This document shows positions 27,942-36,243 of a DNA stretch of 64,000 nucleotides, piece after piece. Below the pieces are notes generated by a model that saw only the letters and a list, made by a program, of their open reading frames with translations, was not told the origin of the DNA and did no database searches. The translations under genes were made by a program, and so were the position numbers. Each line of letters starts with the position of its first letter. Position 1 is the stretch's first letter. The DNA is taken from assembly GCA_001769385.1 (NCBI GenBank), contig MEPB01000070.1, positions 1 through 64,000 of the forward strand, in the 5' to 3' direction. Origin of the DNA: Bacteroidetes bacterium RIFCSPLOWO2_12_FULL_35_15 (GTDB taxonomy: Bacteria; Bacteroidota; Bacteroidia; 2-12-FULL-35-15).

Positions 27942-28249
27942 GTAAAGTATTTCTATTTTATTTTAAGCGATTTTTTGCAGGAATCAATAGCAAATTTTTT
28001 AACAACATTTTCAATCTTTCTTGATTACATAATCCATTTTTCGAAAAAATTGTTCCTTTCAATAACAATTGACTAAAAGTGCATTTTTGTTGAAATTATT
28101 TTGAAATAAAACATTGTTAATTTTTTTATAGAATTATTGGTTTTTCGCAATAAAATCCCTTAATTAGCAAATCGTTATTTTGTTAAAAATAAGTGTTTCA
28201 TTCTTTTAAAAAGGAATGAAGTCAAGGATAAATAATTAATATTAAAACA
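27942..28249. other. Gene-free leader of the CheB-CheR operon
   Basis: 308 AT-rich bp. Close to the start codon there is an inverted pair TTCATTC / GAATGAA (28197-28220) that could fold in the mRNA leader. No gene is seen. Confidence 0.4.
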
Positions 28250-31216
28250 TTGAAAAAAGTTGCTTCGAAAAAAAGTATTTCTAAAAACTCCATAACTCCT
28301 ATAACGAAAGCGTCAGTTAAAACGGAAAATGATTTTTTTATTGTTGGAATAGGGGCTTCTGCAGGTGGGCTGGAGGCATTAAAAAAATTTTTCGACAATA
28401 CATCTTCCTATTCCGGGATTGCTTTTATTATTATTCAGCATCTGGATCCTACTCATAAAAGTCTTCTTTCAGAACTCATTGCCGAACATACCCGAATGAA
28501 AGTTTCTGAAATTACTGCCGGTTTAAAAGTAAAACCAAATTGTGTATATATTATTCCTCCAAATAAAGACCTGGAGATATTTAATGGGGAATTAGTTATA
28601 AGCATTCCCAGCAAAACAAGAGCCTCAAGACGGCCAATTGATATGTTCTTTCATTCATTGGCGGAGGATCAAAAGGATAAAGCCATTGGAATTATTCTTT
28701 CCGGAACAGGTACTGATGGAACAATAGGTTTAAAAGAAATAAAAGCGGAGGGAGGTATTTCTATTGCTCAGGAACCCCACTCGGCACAGTTTGCAGGAAT
28801 GCCCGAAAGCGCAATTGCTGCAAAAACTGCTGATTACATATTATCACCTGAAAAAATGCCGGAAAAATTGATGCAATATGTCAAAAAAAGAAAAAATAAT
28901 TTGATTGGAACATTACAAGAATCACTTATTCCTGTCGAAAGTCAAATCAAAAAAATATTTCTCATTATCAGGAACCAAACAGGCTATGATTTTTCCAATT
29001 ATAAGTCTAACACCATCATTAGACGAATAACCAAGAGAATAGCACTGAACCAAATTGATTCCATTCAGGATTATATTGATTTTTTGCAAGGTAATCCTAC
29101 AGAAGTTGAAAATTTATATAAAGATTTTTTAATTGGGGTCACTTCGTTTTTTAGAGATACAGAAGTTTTTGAAAGTCTTGAAAAGAATACCATTCCATAT
29201 TTGCTCCAAATGAGTATGGAAAAACAAGAACTTCGCATTTGGGTTTGTGGCTGTTCAACAGGTGAAGAAGCATATTCAATTGCCATATTGCTGAAAGAGG
29301 CTCTTGTAAAAAATAAACAATACCTGAAAATAAACATTTTTGCATCGGATATTGATAAGGATTCCATTGAATTTGCCCGTTCAGGAACTTATTCCGAAAG
29401 TGTTTTGCCTTCAATTTCTCCTGAACGTTTAGCACGTCATTTTGTAAAAAAAGAAAATGGCTATCAATTAAAAAAGGATATACGGGAAATGATAGTTTTT
29501 GCTCAACACAATGTGATAAAGGATCCTCCTTTCTCTAAAATGGATATGATCTCTTGTCGTAATCTATTAATATACATGAACAGTGATTTGCAAAAAAAAA
29601 TAATATCAACTTTTCATTATAGTCTGAATAACGAAGGGATCCTGCTTTTAGGAACCTCTGAAAGTATAGGTGAGTATGCAGATCTGTTTGAAGATTTTGA
29701 TCAGAAATCAAAGATCTTTAAAAAGAAAAGAGATCTTAATACACGCAAACCAAGTTCTGATTTTGAATTACCATTTATTAAACATCAACCGGTTTTGTCT
29801 GCTTCAACTGATACTTTTTCGAATAAGAAAAAGGCAAATGTTTCCGGTTTAACCGAAAGGATATTGCTGGAGAGTTATGCACCACCATCTGTGATTATCG
29901 ATAAGAATAATGATGCTCTTTATTTTTCCGGCAATACCGGGTTGTATCTGGAACCTCCTTCAGGAGAAGCGCGACTGAATATTGTTGAAATGGCAAAAAA
30001 AGGTTTGAAGCGACCATTGGAAAGTGCAATTAGAGATGCCCGTTCTGAAAAAAAACAAGTACTTGTAGAAGGGATCGATGTAAAGGTAAATGATCATTTT
30101 AATACAATTAATTTGGTCATAAAACATGTATTAACAAAGGAAATTGATCAGGGAACTTTAATAATTATTTTTGAAACTAATGTCGCATCAAAAAAAATAA
30201 ATTCCAAAAAAGTAACTAATCTGCCGGCAAGAAGAAAACTTAAAGTAGGTGATCTTGAAAAAGAACTCAAAATAACACGTGAACATCTTCAAATTGCCAT
30301 TAATGAATTGGAAACATCTAACGAAGATCTTCAAACAACAAATGAAGAATTCCAGTCATCCAACGAGGAGCTGCAAAGTACAAATGAAGAACTGGAAACT
30401 TCCCGCGAAGAATTGCAGTCTGTTAATGAAGAATTAATTACAGTTAATAATGAACTTCAAAATAAAATATCACAATTAACACAGGCAAATGATGATTTGA
30501 ATAATTTATTGAGAAGCATTGAAGTGGCGACTGTGTTTCTTGATAGAAACTTAAAAATCAAACGGTTTACACCTACTGCAACAAAAATATTCAATCTTAT
30601 TCCATCTGATATCGACCGGCCGGTTACACATTTGTCAAGCAACCTTGTTTATAAGGCGCTTGCTGATGATGTAAAAAATGCACTTAAAACTCTTTCTGTA
30701 AAATCGGCTGATGTACATGCTCTTGACGGCACCTGGTATCATATGAGAATAATTCCTTACCGCACAGCCGAAAATATAATAGAAGGCGTACTGGTTACAT
30801 TTGTTGACATTACGGATCAAAAAAGTGTAGAACAAACCTTAAAGAAAACCAACGAACATCTTAACCTGATCATGGAAAATTTGCCGGCTGTACCATATAC
30901 CTGTGTGGCTGATCCGGAAATAAGAATTTCTTTTGTTGGAAAAAGCTGCGAAAAAGTGACAGGATTCTTGCCTGAGCAATTTACTTCTAAAATATCATTC
31001 TGGCTTAATCGTATTCATCCGAGCGATAAAAAGAAAACCCTGGCAGCCATTAAAAACATATCCAAAAAAGGAAGCCTTGAACAACCTTTCCGTTGGAAAT
31101 GTTCGGATGGTAAGTACAAGACCTTTATCAATTATATTCGATTTGCGGCTGCCGAAAGTGGACGCCCTGCTTACATTGTGGGTGTTTGGCAAGAGGTAGC
31201 GAAGAAGGATAAATAA
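28250..31216 (+). CDS. CheB-CheR-PAS fusion protein
   Basis: A 988-residue signalling protein. CheB methylesterase domain: GASAGG (Ser37), QHLDP (His64) and SGTGTDG (Asp156) give the full catalytic triad, but there is no receiver domain before it. CheR methyltransferase follows at about 225-500 (FLIGVTSFFRD, VCGCSTGEEAYSIA, SCRNLLIYM). Next are a long coiled coil with repeated NEEL/NEEFQSS heptads (about 680-760) and two PAS domains. The frame opens with TTG; an in-frame TAA lies just upstream and there is no ATG before the CheB domain, so TTG is the likely start. It heads a three-gene unit with two histidine kinases. Substrate receptor unknown; control of non-chemotaxis kinases is plausible. 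Confidence 0.9.
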   Translation: MKKVASKKSISKNSITPITKASVKTENDFFIVGIGASAGGLEALKKFFDNTSSYSGIAFIIIQHLDPTHKSLLSELIAEHTRMKVSEITAGLKVKPNCVYIIPPNKDLEIFNGELVISIPSKTRASRRPIDMFFHSLAEDQKDKAIGIILSGTGTDGTIGLKEIKAEGGISIAQEPHSAQFAGMPESAIAAKTADYILSPEKMPEKLMQYVKKRKNNLIGTLQESLIPVESQIKKIFLIIRNQTGYDFSNYKSNTIIRRITKRIALNQIDSIQDYIDFLQGNPTEVENLYKDFLIGVTSFFRDTEVFESLEKNTIPYLLQMSMEKQELRIWVCGCSTGEEAYSIAILLKEALVKNKQYLKINIFASDIDKDSIEFARSGTYSESVLPSISPERLARHFVKKENGYQLKKDIREMIVFAQHNVIKDPPFSKMDMISCRNLLIYMNSDLQKKIISTFHYSLNNEGILLLGTSESIGEYADLFEDFDQKSKIFKKKRDLNTRKPSSDFELPFIKHQPVLSASTDTFSNKKKANVSGLTERILLESYAPPSVIIDKNNDALYFSGNTGLYLEPPSGEARLNIVEMAKKGLKRPLESAIRDARSEKKQVLVEGIDVKVNDHFNTINLVIKHVLTKEIDQGTLIIIFETNVASKKINSKKVTNLPARRKLKVGDLEKELKITREHLQIAINELETSNEDLQTTNEEFQSSNEELQSTNEELETSREELQSVNEELITVNNELQNKISQLTQANDDLNNLLRSIEVATVFLDRNLKIKRFTPTATKIFNLIPSDIDRPVTHLSSNLVYKALADDVKNALKTLSVKSADVHALDGTWYHMRIIPYRTAENIIEGVLVTFVDITDQKSVEQTLKKTNEHLNLIMENLPAVPYTCVADPEIRISFVGKSCEKVTGFLPEQFTSKISFWLNRIHPSDKKKTLAAIKNISKKGSLEQPFRWKCSDGKYKTFINYIRFAAAESGRPAYIVGVWQEVAKKDK

Positions 31217-31229
31217 TTAATAGAAAAAA

Positions 31230-32858
31230 ATGAGCGAAATTGATCCTGAAAAAAATAAATTTCCTAAACTGCGTAAAATAGCAGAGAAGAAATTAGTGGC
31301 CAAAGGAAAAAAATCGCTACAAAAAAATGCACCCGATCTGGAGCATGAAGTACATATTCATGAAATAGAACTCGAAATGCAAAACGAGGAACTTCAGGCA
31401 ACTCAATTAAAGTTGGTAGAATCACTTGAAAATTATTCCGAATTATTTGATCACGCACCAACCGGTTATTTTATTTTGGACAATAATGGTGTTATCCTTA
31501 ACGTTAATTTTAAAGGGTTGAATTTGTTTGGTCTTGATAAAAAACAATTAATCGAAAAACCCTTATCCATTTTTTTCAATGGAGAGTCCTGTCAGGATGA
31601 TTATTACCGTCATTTGAATCTTGTACTTGATACAAATAAACAAAGTCAAATTGAATCTGAGATCAGAAAAAAAGATGGAACAGTAATTTCAGTATCGATT
31701 GAAAGTAATATTGTGAAAGATAAGAAGGGTGGTTTTAAGCATCTGCTTTCTACAATAAGCGATATTTCTGACAAAAAAAAGCATGAAGGGGAAGTATTAG
31801 AATCAAAAGCAAGATTGGAGGCTTTGATTGATAATGAAATAAGCTCCTTTTGGTCGATAGATAATGAGTATAAACTTACAGCGTTTAACAGCTTATATAA
31901 AAAAATATTTAATAATAATCACGGTATTGAAATTTACAATGGCATTTCCATGCTCGACCATTTAAGCTCTGAAGAACAAAAGAGATGGAAAGAATTTTAT
32001 GATAGGGCATTTAGCGGAGAACACTATACTACAGAAATAAACGAAAATGCCTCGAATAAAGATTATTACTTTGATGTATCGTTTAACCCGATCCGGTTGC
32101 AAAAAAAAATAGTGGGAGTATCCGTTTTTGCACGCGACATTACAACGTCTAAAAAAACAGAGAATCAGTTGAATTATAAAGTGAATGAACTCAATACCTT
32201 TATGTATAAAGCAACACATGATTTGAGGTCTCCTTTAGCATCCTTATTAGGTTTGGTGAAATTAGCCAAAGAAAAAGCGGAGCAGCCTGAGCTGAAAAAT
32301 TATTTTGATATGATTGATAACAGTGCAGCACGGATGGATAAATTACTAATTGATCTGGTTGCAATTGTAAGCGTTACACAAGGGAAACTAAGTATCAGTG
32401 CTATCAATTTTGAAACAATGGTTGACGAAATATTAGAAAGTTTAAGCAATCGACCGGGGTTTTCGGAAATTATTTTTAGAAAAAATATTAAACCCGATAC
32501 TTTGTTTTTTCACTCTGATGCCCGTTTAGTTTATTCTATTCTCCAAAATGTCATTGATAACTCCATAAAATACCGGAGAAATCCTAAAGTTGTGGATACA
32601 ATTATTTTAATTACTATTTCTGTAAATAATAATATTGCACGGATAAATATTACGGATAATGGCATTGGAATTCCAAACGGATTTCAAGAAAAAGTATTTG
32701 ATATGTTTTATAGAGCAACATCAGAATCTAACGGGACAGGACTTGGATTATACATTGTTAAAAATACAGTTGAAAAATTAGCCGGAGAAATAAGGCTGAA
32801 AAGTGAAGAAAAACATGGAACATCTATTTCTATTTCTCTTCCGAATATTATTGAATAA
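31230..32858 (+). CDS. PAS-PAS sensor histidine kinase
   Basis: A 542-residue soluble kinase. A family-specific N-terminus (LEHEVHIHEIELEMQNEEL) is followed by two PAS domains (YSELFDHAPTGYFILDNNG and SSFWSIDNEYKLTAF). The H-box is ATHDLRSPLASLL; ATP-binding boxes are NVIDNSIKY (N), DNGIGIP (G1) and GTGLGLYIV (G2). No membrane segment, so the signal is probably intracellular. It starts 13 bp after the CheB-CheR stop. The next gene is a close paralogue. Confidence 0.92.
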   Translation: MSEIDPEKNKFPKLRKIAEKKLVAKGKKSLQKNAPDLEHEVHIHEIELEMQNEELQATQLKLVESLENYSELFDHAPTGYFILDNNGVILNVNFKGLNLFGLDKKQLIEKPLSIFFNGESCQDDYYRHLNLVLDTNKQSQIESEIRKKDGTVISVSIESNIVKDKKGGFKHLLSTISDISDKKKHEGEVLESKARLEALIDNEISSFWSIDNEYKLTAFNSLYKKIFNNNHGIEIYNGISMLDHLSSEEQKRWKEFYDRAFSGEHYTTEINENASNKDYYFDVSFNPIRLQKKIVGVSVFARDITTSKKTENQLNYKVNELNTFMYKATHDLRSPLASLLGLVKLAKEKAEQPELKNYFDMIDNSAARMDKLLIDLVAIVSVTQGKLSISAINFETMVDEILESLSNRPGFSEIIFRKNIKPDTLFFHSDARLVYSILQNVIDNSIKYRRNPKVVDTIILITISVNNNIARINITDNGIGIPNGFQEKVFDMFYRATSESNGTGLGLYIVKNTVEKLAGEIRLKSEEKHGTSISISLPNIIE

Positions 32859-32880
32859 AGAATTGTCAATACATATAAAA

Positions 32881-34197
32881 ATGAATAACATTAATCCTAA
32901 AAATAGTTTTCCGAAGCTGCGAAAAAAAGCAGAAGAAAGGTTAAAGAGCAATGAAATAAAACCAAAAAAAAATTCATTGCTCCATCTGGAGCATGAAGTA
33001 CATGTGCATGAAGTGGAATTGGAAATGCAGAATGAAGAACTTCAATCAACTCAATTAAAACTTGTGAAAACTATTGAAAATTACGTTGAATTATTTGACC
33101 TCGCACCTGTTGGCTATTTTATTTTAGATAATAATGGTGTTATTAATAATACAAATAAAAAAGGAAGTCAGTTAATAGGGATAGATAAAAAACAATTAAT
33201 TGGAAAATCGTTTTCAGTTTTTCTCAATGGGGAATCCTGTCAAGATGATTATTACCGTCATAGAAATCTTGTTATTGAAACAAATGAATTGAAAGAACTA
33301 CAAAGTGAGATCAGGAAAAAAAATGGGACAACCAGTTCAGTTTTGATAGAGAGTATTTGTGTGAATGATGAGCAGGGCAATTTTAAACATATTCTTTCTA
33401 CAATTACTGATATTTCTAAACAGATACAATACGAACGTAGGGTTGAAAAAGCATTAGCGAAAGAACAGGAGTTAAGTGAGATGAAATCCCGGTTTATTTC
33501 AATGGCAACCCACGAATTCAGGACACCACTTTCCACTATCTTATCTTCTGCCGGACTTATTGAAAGTTATGATAAGACCGAAGATATGGCGAAACGCAAC
33601 AGGCATATTAATAAAATCAAATCTTCAGTAGATGGGCTTAAGAAAATATTAACAACATTTTTTACATTTAACCAACTGGAGAGAAATTTGCTTAACAATA
33701 ACCCCGAAACATTTAATTTGGTTAAGTTAATTGAAGATACTATTTCATTAATTGATACCCAAAGTCACAATCTTGTTTATAAGCATACAGAGGGATTGCA
33801 TGATGTTTTTTTGGATTCAAAATTGTTAAAAATTTGTTTGACCAGTATCTTAAGTAATTCAGTCAAATACTCCCCGAATTCCGGAACAATAGAAATAACA
33901 ACTAAAAAAACGTTTCATGGAGATGTCGAGATTTCTGTTAAAGATTTTGGAGTTGGAATCCCCGAAAGTGAAAAGATGCATGTTTTTGGCGAATTCTTTA
34001 ATACTAACAATACTGATGTTGTTACGGGAACAGGATTGGGTTTAAGTGTAATACAAAAATTAATTACGCTGATGGGTGGAACTATTTCCTTTGAAAGTAA
34101 AATAAATGAGGGAACTGTTTTTGTGATCAAGTTTTCCGGACAAAAAAAAGTGTTAGTGAAAAAGAAAAAAGTATTAGTAAAAAAGAAAAAAGGGTGA
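32881..34197 (+). CDS. PAS sensor histidine kinase, paralogue of the preceding gene
   Basis: A 438-residue soluble kinase. The start at 32881 is chosen because it gives the same MNNINPKNSFPKLRKKAEER opening as the neighbour (MSEIDPEKNKFPKLRKIAEK); upstream in-frame codons overlap the previous gene. One PAS domain matches the first PAS of the neighbour almost residue by residue. The kinase core has MATHEFRTPLSTILS, then DFGVGIP and TGLGLSVI. The two therefore arose by tandem duplication followed by loss of the second PAS. The C-terminus ends in a Lys-rich repeat (two copies of KVLVKKKK), encoded by a 24-bp near-repeat. Confidence 0.92.
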   Translation: MNNINPKNSFPKLRKKAEERLKSNEIKPKKNSLLHLEHEVHVHEVELEMQNEELQSTQLKLVKTIENYVELFDLAPVGYFILDNNGVINNTNKKGSQLIGIDKKQLIGKSFSVFLNGESCQDDYYRHRNLVIETNELKELQSEIRKKNGTTSSVLIESICVNDEQGNFKHILSTITDISKQIQYERRVEKALAKEQELSEMKSRFISMATHEFRTPLSTILSSAGLIESYDKTEDMAKRNRHINKIKSSVDGLKKILTTFFTFNQLERNLLNNNPETFNLVKLIEDTISLIDTQSHNLVYKHTEGLHDVFLDSKLLKICLTSILSNSVKYSPNSGTIEITTKKTFHGDVEISVKDFGVGIPESEKMHVFGEFFNTNNTDVVTGTGLGLSVIQKLITLMGGTISFESKINEGTVFVIKFSGQKKVLVKKKKVLVKKKKG

Positions 34198-34341
34198 TAC
34201 GAATGTTTCTTCTTTTTTGCGATCAATTAATAAAATGGAATGGCATGATGTTGAATTGATGATACGAATTTTTAATCTATCCACTATAAACAATATTTAG
34301 CAAAATTTCTTTTTCAAATCTTAAATATCGAACTCATAACA

Positions 34342-34357
34342 TAATTAGGGTTCACTC
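34342..34357 (+). repeat. Left inverted repeat of the IS
   Basis: TAATTAGGGTTCACTC, perfectly complementary to 36092-36107. Confidence 0.8.
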
Positions 34358-34466
34358 AAAAAGTCCCGTAAAGCAAGCGCAAATCAATGGTGCATAATTT
34401 TCAGAAAAATTCTATTTTGAAAATGCGCGTGAGGAATGAGCAAACGCGGTGCAGAGTCGGGGTGAA

Positions 34467-34532
34467 CTCCATTTTTTATGAAGGTCTTGGTGCGAGCTTT
34501 AGCCGCGCACATAGACATTCAGAAAAATGGAG
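34467..34532. other. Long hairpin in the left non-coding end of the IS
   Basis: Outer arms CTCCATTTTT / AAAAATGGAG (10 bp, perfect) enclose an inner GTGCG / CGCAC stem. This left region is richer in G and C than the surrounding DNA. It is one of two candidate locations for the structured RNA that IS110 transposases use to choose a target. Confidence 0.45.
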
Positions 34533-34822
34533 AGAGGCGGGGAGGAATCGTTTGCTCTAGATTTTTTGTTTCTCGTATGTTTGTCGCTGATTAGTTTTTA
34601 TAATAAAATGATGAGAAAGAGAAATGGGAGCAGATTTGTTTCCAAGCAACTATAAAGTATGCTGAGAAAAAGAAATTGCCTCATTTCTTCTTCTTTTCCA
34701 GAGTCTGAACAGAATTTAAGTCGTACTGCCTGTTGGTACAGACTGTATAATACTACGAGAAAAGACGGAAGAAAAGAATTTCTTATTGTTTTTGATTTAT
34801 TAACCTTTAATAGTTTTAATCA

Positions 34823-35896
34823 ATGACAAAAATTACACAACAAACAATTGGTATTGATGTGGCACAAAAAGAATTAGTGAGCACATTTAGCCAACGCAAT
34901 GAGCATTCAGAAATTATCATTGTGGGTCACAAAATTTTTTCAAACAATCCTAAAGGATTCAAAGAATTAATAAACTGGCAAAAAAAATTGAACCTGGAGA
35001 ATTTATCATTAGAATTTGTAATGGAAGCCACAGGTGTTTATCATGAAAATGCAGCCTTATTTTTACACACCAACGGATTTAATGTAAAAATAGTGTTACC
35101 CAACAAAGCCATGCACTTTCAAAAAACACTCGACATCAAAACCATTACGGATAAAACATCTGCCAATGCTTTGGCTCAAATGGGATTAGAAAAAAAACTA
35201 GATAACTGGGAGCCACCACACGAAGTCTACAATACACTTAAACAATTGAGTCGGGAACGTAATCAATTAATTGATGAACAAACAGTAATCAAAAATCAAA
35301 TACATGCTGAAAAAAGTGGTGCATGGATAAATGAAAATTCCATTAAACGCATGAAGAAAAGGCTATCATTAATCAAAAACCAAATTGTCGAAACAATAAG
35401 CGATATGCAAGCATTAGTAAAAAAGGAACCATGGCTACACACTAAATTAAAATATATTTGTAGCATTCCAGGAGTAGGTTTTCTAACAGCAGTCACAGTA
35501 GTTGCTGAAACAAATGGTTTTAATTTAATCAGGAACAAACGCCAGGTGGTGAGTTATGCAGGATTAGATGTAATTGTAAAAGATTCAGGTACAAGTGTGA
35601 AAAGTAAGCCACGAATCAGTCGCAGAGGGAATAAATATTTAAGGAAGGCAATGCATTTTCCTGCATTAGCAGCCATACGGAATAATGACACAATGAAAGA
35701 TATATTTAAACGAATAGTAATAAAAAATGGCATAAAAATGAAAGCAATAGTAGCGGTCCAGAGAAAACAATTGGAATTAATTTATACCCTTTGGAAAAAA
35801 GAAGAAATGTTTAATACAGAATTTACACAGGAGCAGGAAAATTCAAAAAAAATAGAGCAAGCTACAAAAGCGCTTGCCCTAACCGAGCTGGCTTAA
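34823..35896 (+). CDS. IS110-family transposase
   Basis: A 357-residue recombinase. The N-terminal RuvC-like DEDD domain shows GIDVAQ (Asp12) and EATGVY (Glu69), then TDKTSANALA (Asp110), where the final acidic residue of the usual TDKxDA motif reads Ser113. The C-terminal transposase_20 domain has SIPGVGFLTAV, AGLDV and RISRRGNKYLRK, including the region of the proposed catalytic serine. Length fits the family. The start at 34823 is the only one giving the full RuvC-like fold. It looks intact, so the element may still be active. Confidence 0.92.
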   Translation: MTKITQQTIGIDVAQKELVSTFSQRNEHSEIIIVGHKIFSNNPKGFKELINWQKKLNLENLSLEFVMEATGVYHENAALFLHTNGFNVKIVLPNKAMHFQKTLDIKTITDKTSANALAQMGLEKKLDNWEPPHEVYNTLKQLSRERNQLIDEQTVIKNQIHAEKSGAWINENSIKRMKKRLSLIKNQIVETISDMQALVKKEPWLHTKLKYICSIPGVGFLTAVTVVAETNGFNLIRNKRQVVSYAGLDVIVKDSGTSVKSKPRISRRGNKYLRKAMHFPALAAIRNNDTMKDIFKRIVIKNGIKMKAIVAVQRKQLELIYTLWKKEEMFNTEFTQEQENSKKIEQATKALALTELA

Positions 35897-35918
35897 AACC
35901 GCTCTTGACATTTAAAGT

Positions 35919-36037
35919 CGAAACAAAATTAAAAAAAAATATGAAATTGTTTGTTTCGTAACACAGAATCTTTTTTATCATGAAAAAAGAAAAAAGGTGC
36001 AAAGAAATTTCATGTTTTTAATAGAAATGTTTGCACC
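35919..36037. ncRNA. Possible structured RNA in the right end of the IS
   Basis: Two strong stems lie in the 195 bp after the transposase: CGAAACAAA / TTTGTTTCG (35919-35958) and GGTGCAAA / TTTGCACC with further inner pairs (35996-36037). IS1111-type elements encode their guide RNA downstream of the transposase gene, so this is a candidate for it. Transcription is not shown, and the call rests on folding by eye. Confidence 0.35.
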
Positions 36038-36091
36038 CAATAAAACAAAAAAGGCTTAAATGATCCGACAATATTGCTTTTCTTAGTGTTA

Positions 36092-36107
36092 GAGTGAACC
36101 CTAATTA
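36092..36107 (-). repeat. Right inverted repeat of the IS
   Basis: GAGTGAACCCTAATTA, the perfect complement of the left end. Confidence 0.8.
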
Positions 36108-36164
36108 AATTTTTTTGCATTTCCCTTCACCTAAAATTTTCAACCCCCTCCATAAATTAAATTC

Positions 36165-36176
36165 TGATTCTAATCA
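36165..36176. promoter_or_regulatory. TGAT-N4-ATCA box 1 before the universal stress gene
   Basis: TGATTCTAATCA (5+2+5 palindrome), 68 bp before the ATG at 36244 and just outside the IS. Confidence 0.5.
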
Positions 36177-36186
36177 AGTTTAATTT

Positions 36187-36198
36187 TGATAGCTATCA
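36187..36198. promoter_or_regulatory. TGAT-N4-ATCA box 2 before the universal stress gene
   Basis: TGATAGCTATCA is a perfect 12-bp palindrome centred 22 bp, about two helical turns, from box 1, so two regulator dimers would bind on the same face of the DNA. Confidence 0.55.
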
Positions 36199-36243
36199 TT
36201 GATGCAACAGCGCATATTCTGGTATTTTGTTGAAAAATTAGTT

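Larger units (their letters stand above)
34342..36107 (+). mobile_element. IS110-family insertion sequence, about 1.77 kb
   Basis: A transposase gene (34823-35896) lies between perfect 16-bp inverted repeats, TAATTAGGGTTCACTC at 34342-34357 and its complement at 36092-36107. No target duplication is evident outside them, as expected for this family. About 465 bp precede the gene and 195 bp follow it; both sides contain hairpins. IS110 elements lack classical inverted ends, while the IS1111 subgroup has short subterminal ones, so a 16-bp pair favours an IS1111-like member. It sits between the kinase operon and the universal stress gene. Confidence 0.8.

Noticed and set aside
32803-32880. Upstream in-frame start for the second PAS kinase
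   Set aside because: The region lies inside the preceding kinase gene; the Met at 32881 restores the N-terminus shared with the paralogue.
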